A DNA stretch of 64,000 nt, taken from NCBI GenBank assembly GCA_963082975.1, contig OY720348.1, positions 71,573,719 through 71,637,718 on the forward strand, in the 5' to 3' direction. The notes under the pieces were generated by a model. It saw only the letters and a program-made list of their open reading frames with translations. It did not search any database and was not told where the DNA came from. Of this stretch, positions 12,430-64,000 are shown piece by piece. Source of the stretch: Labia minor (lineage: Eukaryota; Arthropoda; Insecta; Dermaptera; Spongiphoridae). Position 1 is the first letter of the stretch. Each line of letters starts with the position of its first letter. Made by a program: the position numbers and the translations under genes.

Positions 12430-12916
12430 CAACTTATGTCTCGGTGTGAGTGTGCGTGTAGTTTCGTGTGAGTGTGAGTGTGCGTGTTCGGTTGGTAGGT
12501 TGGTAGGTGCCCCTCCCCTCCCCTGCCACCCCTCTTCCTTCCCTCTCCGGACCAACTGTGTTTATGGCCGGGAGTGAAGGGAGAGAGGGGTTAGCGCGAC
12601 TGTTTGCCTTCCCCAGCAGTCGAGTTGGAGCCGTTCTAGGCTACGCACCTTTTTTTTTTTACTTTCATGTTCTAGTTTTTATAATTGATAGTGCTATTTT
12701 GTTTTTGGTTCCGTTGTTTTTTTGTTTGGTTTAAAAAAAAAAAGAAAAAATACTGTGCTTATTCTTCTTCATCGAAATCTTCATCTTTTTTTTTGTTTTT
12801 CACTATTGTATTCTTGTTCTTTTTATCCAATTGGAATGTTTTTGGTGATCAAAGTGTGAATGCCACGTCTCGGGAAACGGATCTAACAAGTTTTCCAGCA
12901 ATGTTCCAGTGTTGAC
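12430..12916 (+). promoter_or_regulatory. Probable proximal promoter and 5'UTR of groucho
   Basis: This stretch changes abruptly from AT-rich to GC-rich. It has a TG-rich run (12440-12490), a C-rich Sp/KLF-like tract (12510-12545), a GAGA-like purine run (12570-12590) and an initiator-like CAGTCG near 12617, then T-rich DNA up to the ATG. It lies directly upstream of exon 1 with no acceptor needed to connect them. A short upstream ORF (ATG 12901, codons M-F-Q-C, TGA 12913-12915) ends one base before the main start codon. The transcription start is inferred, not shown. Confidence 0.5.
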
Positions 12917-61640
<48,724 letters not shown>

Positions 61641-62778
61641 TTGGTGTGATTTTAAGAGAACTATTTTTATCAAGTGTTATATTTTGAAAGATTCTGAATG
61701 AATGAAATGTAAGTTCAATATGAATTTCATACGCAAATCGGCTCAAGTGTGTCTTTTTAATTCTTGTTTGTAAATAAAACATATGAAAATAAAAGATATA
61801 TAAATTTGTAGATAGATAGATAATAAATCTCAAATATATTTATATATATTTATATGTATATATATCTTGTCTTTTTAATCATGTCAATTATTTATGATTT
61901 ATATTTTTATTTTCTCTTTTTAATGATTTTTTTCCTAATCGATGGAAAACAATTTTTTTTTCAAAATGACCTGGTATTTTTCATTCTTACTAGTTCCAGT
62001 GACATCGACTTTTTTTTCTATTTAACAACATTTTACATAAATGGATCCATTTTTCCCTCCTGTTGAATTACATATTTAAATATATATATATATATTATAT
62101 ATCAAATGACGACCTCAGTAAAAAGACACTATATACGTTATAAATATATATATGTATATAAATAAATATATTATATATATATATTATTAAAAGCATACAT
62201 CTTTTGATACTCTCATCCGGAGGTAGTAGACTATATGTGTATCTAAAAGTTTTAAATTATAGGGGCCTGAATCGTTATATTAAAATTGTGAAAAAAAAAA
62301 AATAAAAAAAAAACAAGAGTCCAGTATTGGCATATGAAACATTTTAAAACACGGTGAATATTAAAACAATTTATTCTTGATTTGTTTAGAGATAAAAAAG
62401 ATATATGAGTTGGCAATTATAAAAAATAATTTATAATAAAAATTAATAAAATAAAAAAACAAAAAAAAAAAAAAAACAAGTAATCAAATTTTGTTACAAT
62501 TTTTAAAATTATGTAATTTATACATTTTTTTTTTAAACAAAACTAATACCAAGTATAGTTTTAAGCTTTTAATATTTTTTTTTTTATTTTAACTCTTTAT
62601 CAATTTATTAGATCAATGGATTTCTAATTTAAAATTGTAATTTTAGCCAAATATACTTTTATTAATGTATTTATCATTGATTTTATTTTTATTTTAAATA
62701 TGATTCGATCAATATATATATACATATATATATATGTCTCTATCTTTATCTCTCTCTCTCTTTATATATATAAATATT

Positions 62779-62816
<38 letters not shown>

Positions 62817-63200
62817 CATTTTTTATATATCTTGTCACTTGCTCATATATTAGACTCTTAGAAGTTTATCTAATAAATTAACAAATTTTTATCGACTGCA
62901 GAATCCCAATAAATGACTTTTGTTTTGTTAAAAAAAAATACAAAATTTCTTTTCTACCTCCAATTATTTTTCTTACACTTGATGAATAGATAGTTAGATA
63001 ATTTGATAGATATATATAAATATATATATATAAATATATGTATATATATGTATGTATATATATCACTATTGGATATATTCTATATATAGAATTTAAATTT
63101 AAAAAAAAAACAAAACAAAAAAATTTAAATTGTTCCAATATTGTTCATTATAAAACAATTTGCGTGTAAATTTATCATGCCTCATGGAGAAATAAAAACA
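61641..63200 (+). terminator. groucho 3'UTR with candidate polyadenylation signals
   Basis: After the stop, the nearest poly(A) signals are AATAAA at 61773-61778 and 61788-61793, giving a short 3'UTR of about 160-180 nt. A further AATAAA at 63191-63196 follows a less AT-biased stretch (63140-63190) and could end a longer form. The DNA between is mostly (TA)n and A/T runs. Which site is used cannot be told from sequence alone. Confidence 0.5.
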
Positions 63201-64000
63201 AATTTTAAATTAATTTTTAAAATTTTATTCTAAATCTTGTTATCATTATAGTATTTTATAGATGTCGTACTAAATATAAATACTGTTTTGCCAGCTCCTA
63301 GATTTATACCCTAAGAATGTTATTGTATCTTAATGTATTTTATCTCAATTATGTTTTTAATTTTAACGAATTATTAAGACTGCTTTAAGAGACAACAAAA
63401 AGAAAAAAAAAACAAAAGCAAAAACAAAACAAACAAAAAAAAAAAATAGAAAAGATAATGAATTTATGTTTTATAAAATATATTTAATTTTTAACGTACA
63501 TTTTTTTTGTTTTTTTGTTTTTTTTTTAAATAAATTTTTTGCAAATTTTTTCTTAATTTTGGATGTAATCATTTCATTTATTTTTTTATTTAGTTGTTTT
63601 ATTTTTGTATTTAAAATAAAAAAAGAATAAAGTAAAATGAAGGAAGAATTCATTTATCTATAAAAAAAAATCATTCCTTTTTATTTTATAAATATATATA
63701 ATCTTGTTTATATTTTATTTGTTAATAACATTTAAATTATATCTAAGGCCTAATTTATGATTCTACAATCATTTATATGGAAATAATGTACTTATTCAGA
63801 ACCCCTCCCTTAATCATTGAAAGTCTTGAAATCATAAATTTCTTTAGATTTTATAATGGTCTCTAATTATAATTCAAAGAAAATTTGTGTGTTTCTATAT
63901 ATTAAAATATCTCCACAATTGAAAATATTTTTTTAATTTCTTAAAATTATTATATAACTAAATTAATATAACTAATTATTGGTAATGAGCTTGAAAATTA
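63201..64000. other. AT-rich DNA downstream of groucho
   Basis: No gene seen. A short unbiased stretch at 63255-63350 could be distal 3'UTR; the rest is A- and T-runs. Confidence 0.5.

Overview
This is a window of an AT-rich animal nuclear genome (non-coding DNA is visibly about 80% A+T, coding exons far more balanced). It is almost entirely occupied by one gene on the + strand: a complete Groucho/TLE (transducin-like enhancer of split) transcriptional corepressor. I traced 18 coding exons from an ATG at 12917 to a TAA at 61640 by splice sites, phase and recognisable Groucho sequence. They join without a frame break into a 770-residue protein with the family order: Q (tetramerisation), GP, CcN, SP and seven-bladed WD40 domains. 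The Groucho sequence, mariner remnants, 5'-truncated LINEs with an 'RLRWAGHVARM' tail and many hAT-type MITEs suggest an arthropod. I cannot name the species.

Layout. 1-120 is GC/purine-rich with a G-quadruplex motif. 120-2980 is AT-rich filler. 2982-3061 is a possible orphan exon. 3130-3890 is a GC-rich block with an RFX X-box, four inverted CCAAT boxes, two E-box palindromes and a CArG box, and looks like a promoter. 4000-12400 is AT-rich DNA with a deleted mariner, a SINE and LINE remains. 12430-12916 is a second GC-rich block that is probably the Groucho proximal promoter/5'UTR. Exon 1 (12917-12976) is followed by a 12.5-kb intron. Exons 2-7 encode the Q domain and a microexon (25487-46653), exons 8-9 the GP region (48779-49879), exons 10-11 the CcN region (52982-53370), exons 12-13 the SP region (53441-55147) and exons 14-18 the WD40 propeller (57802-61640). 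The 3'UTR and AT-rich DNA fill the rest.

The main discovery candidate is a tandem duplication of the third coding exon. Exons 3a (28734-28797) and 3b (29971-30034) are both 64 nt, have the same phases and the same GTGAGT donor, and encode two versions of the same 22-residue stretch of the first Q-domain helix (15 of 22 residues identical). Because 64 is not a multiple of three, using both exons or neither breaks the frame, so the architecture enforces mutually exclusive choice. The polypyrimidine tract of exon 3b lies in a T8-C5-G4-A9 palindrome that could fold into a hairpin just upstream of its acceptor, a possible switch. A 30-nt microexon (46624-46653) sits where vertebrate TLE genes carry an alternative 10-residue insert.

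The introns hold a dense set of mobile elements: two mariner copies sharing one internal deletion, a third mariner fragment, at least eight LINE fragments, a family of foldback elements whose arms carry a copy-specific but internally matched 20-nt block, two identical-length piggyBac-like MITEs, several hAT-like MITEs, tRNA-derived SINEs and a TA-flanked transposon with another element nested in it.
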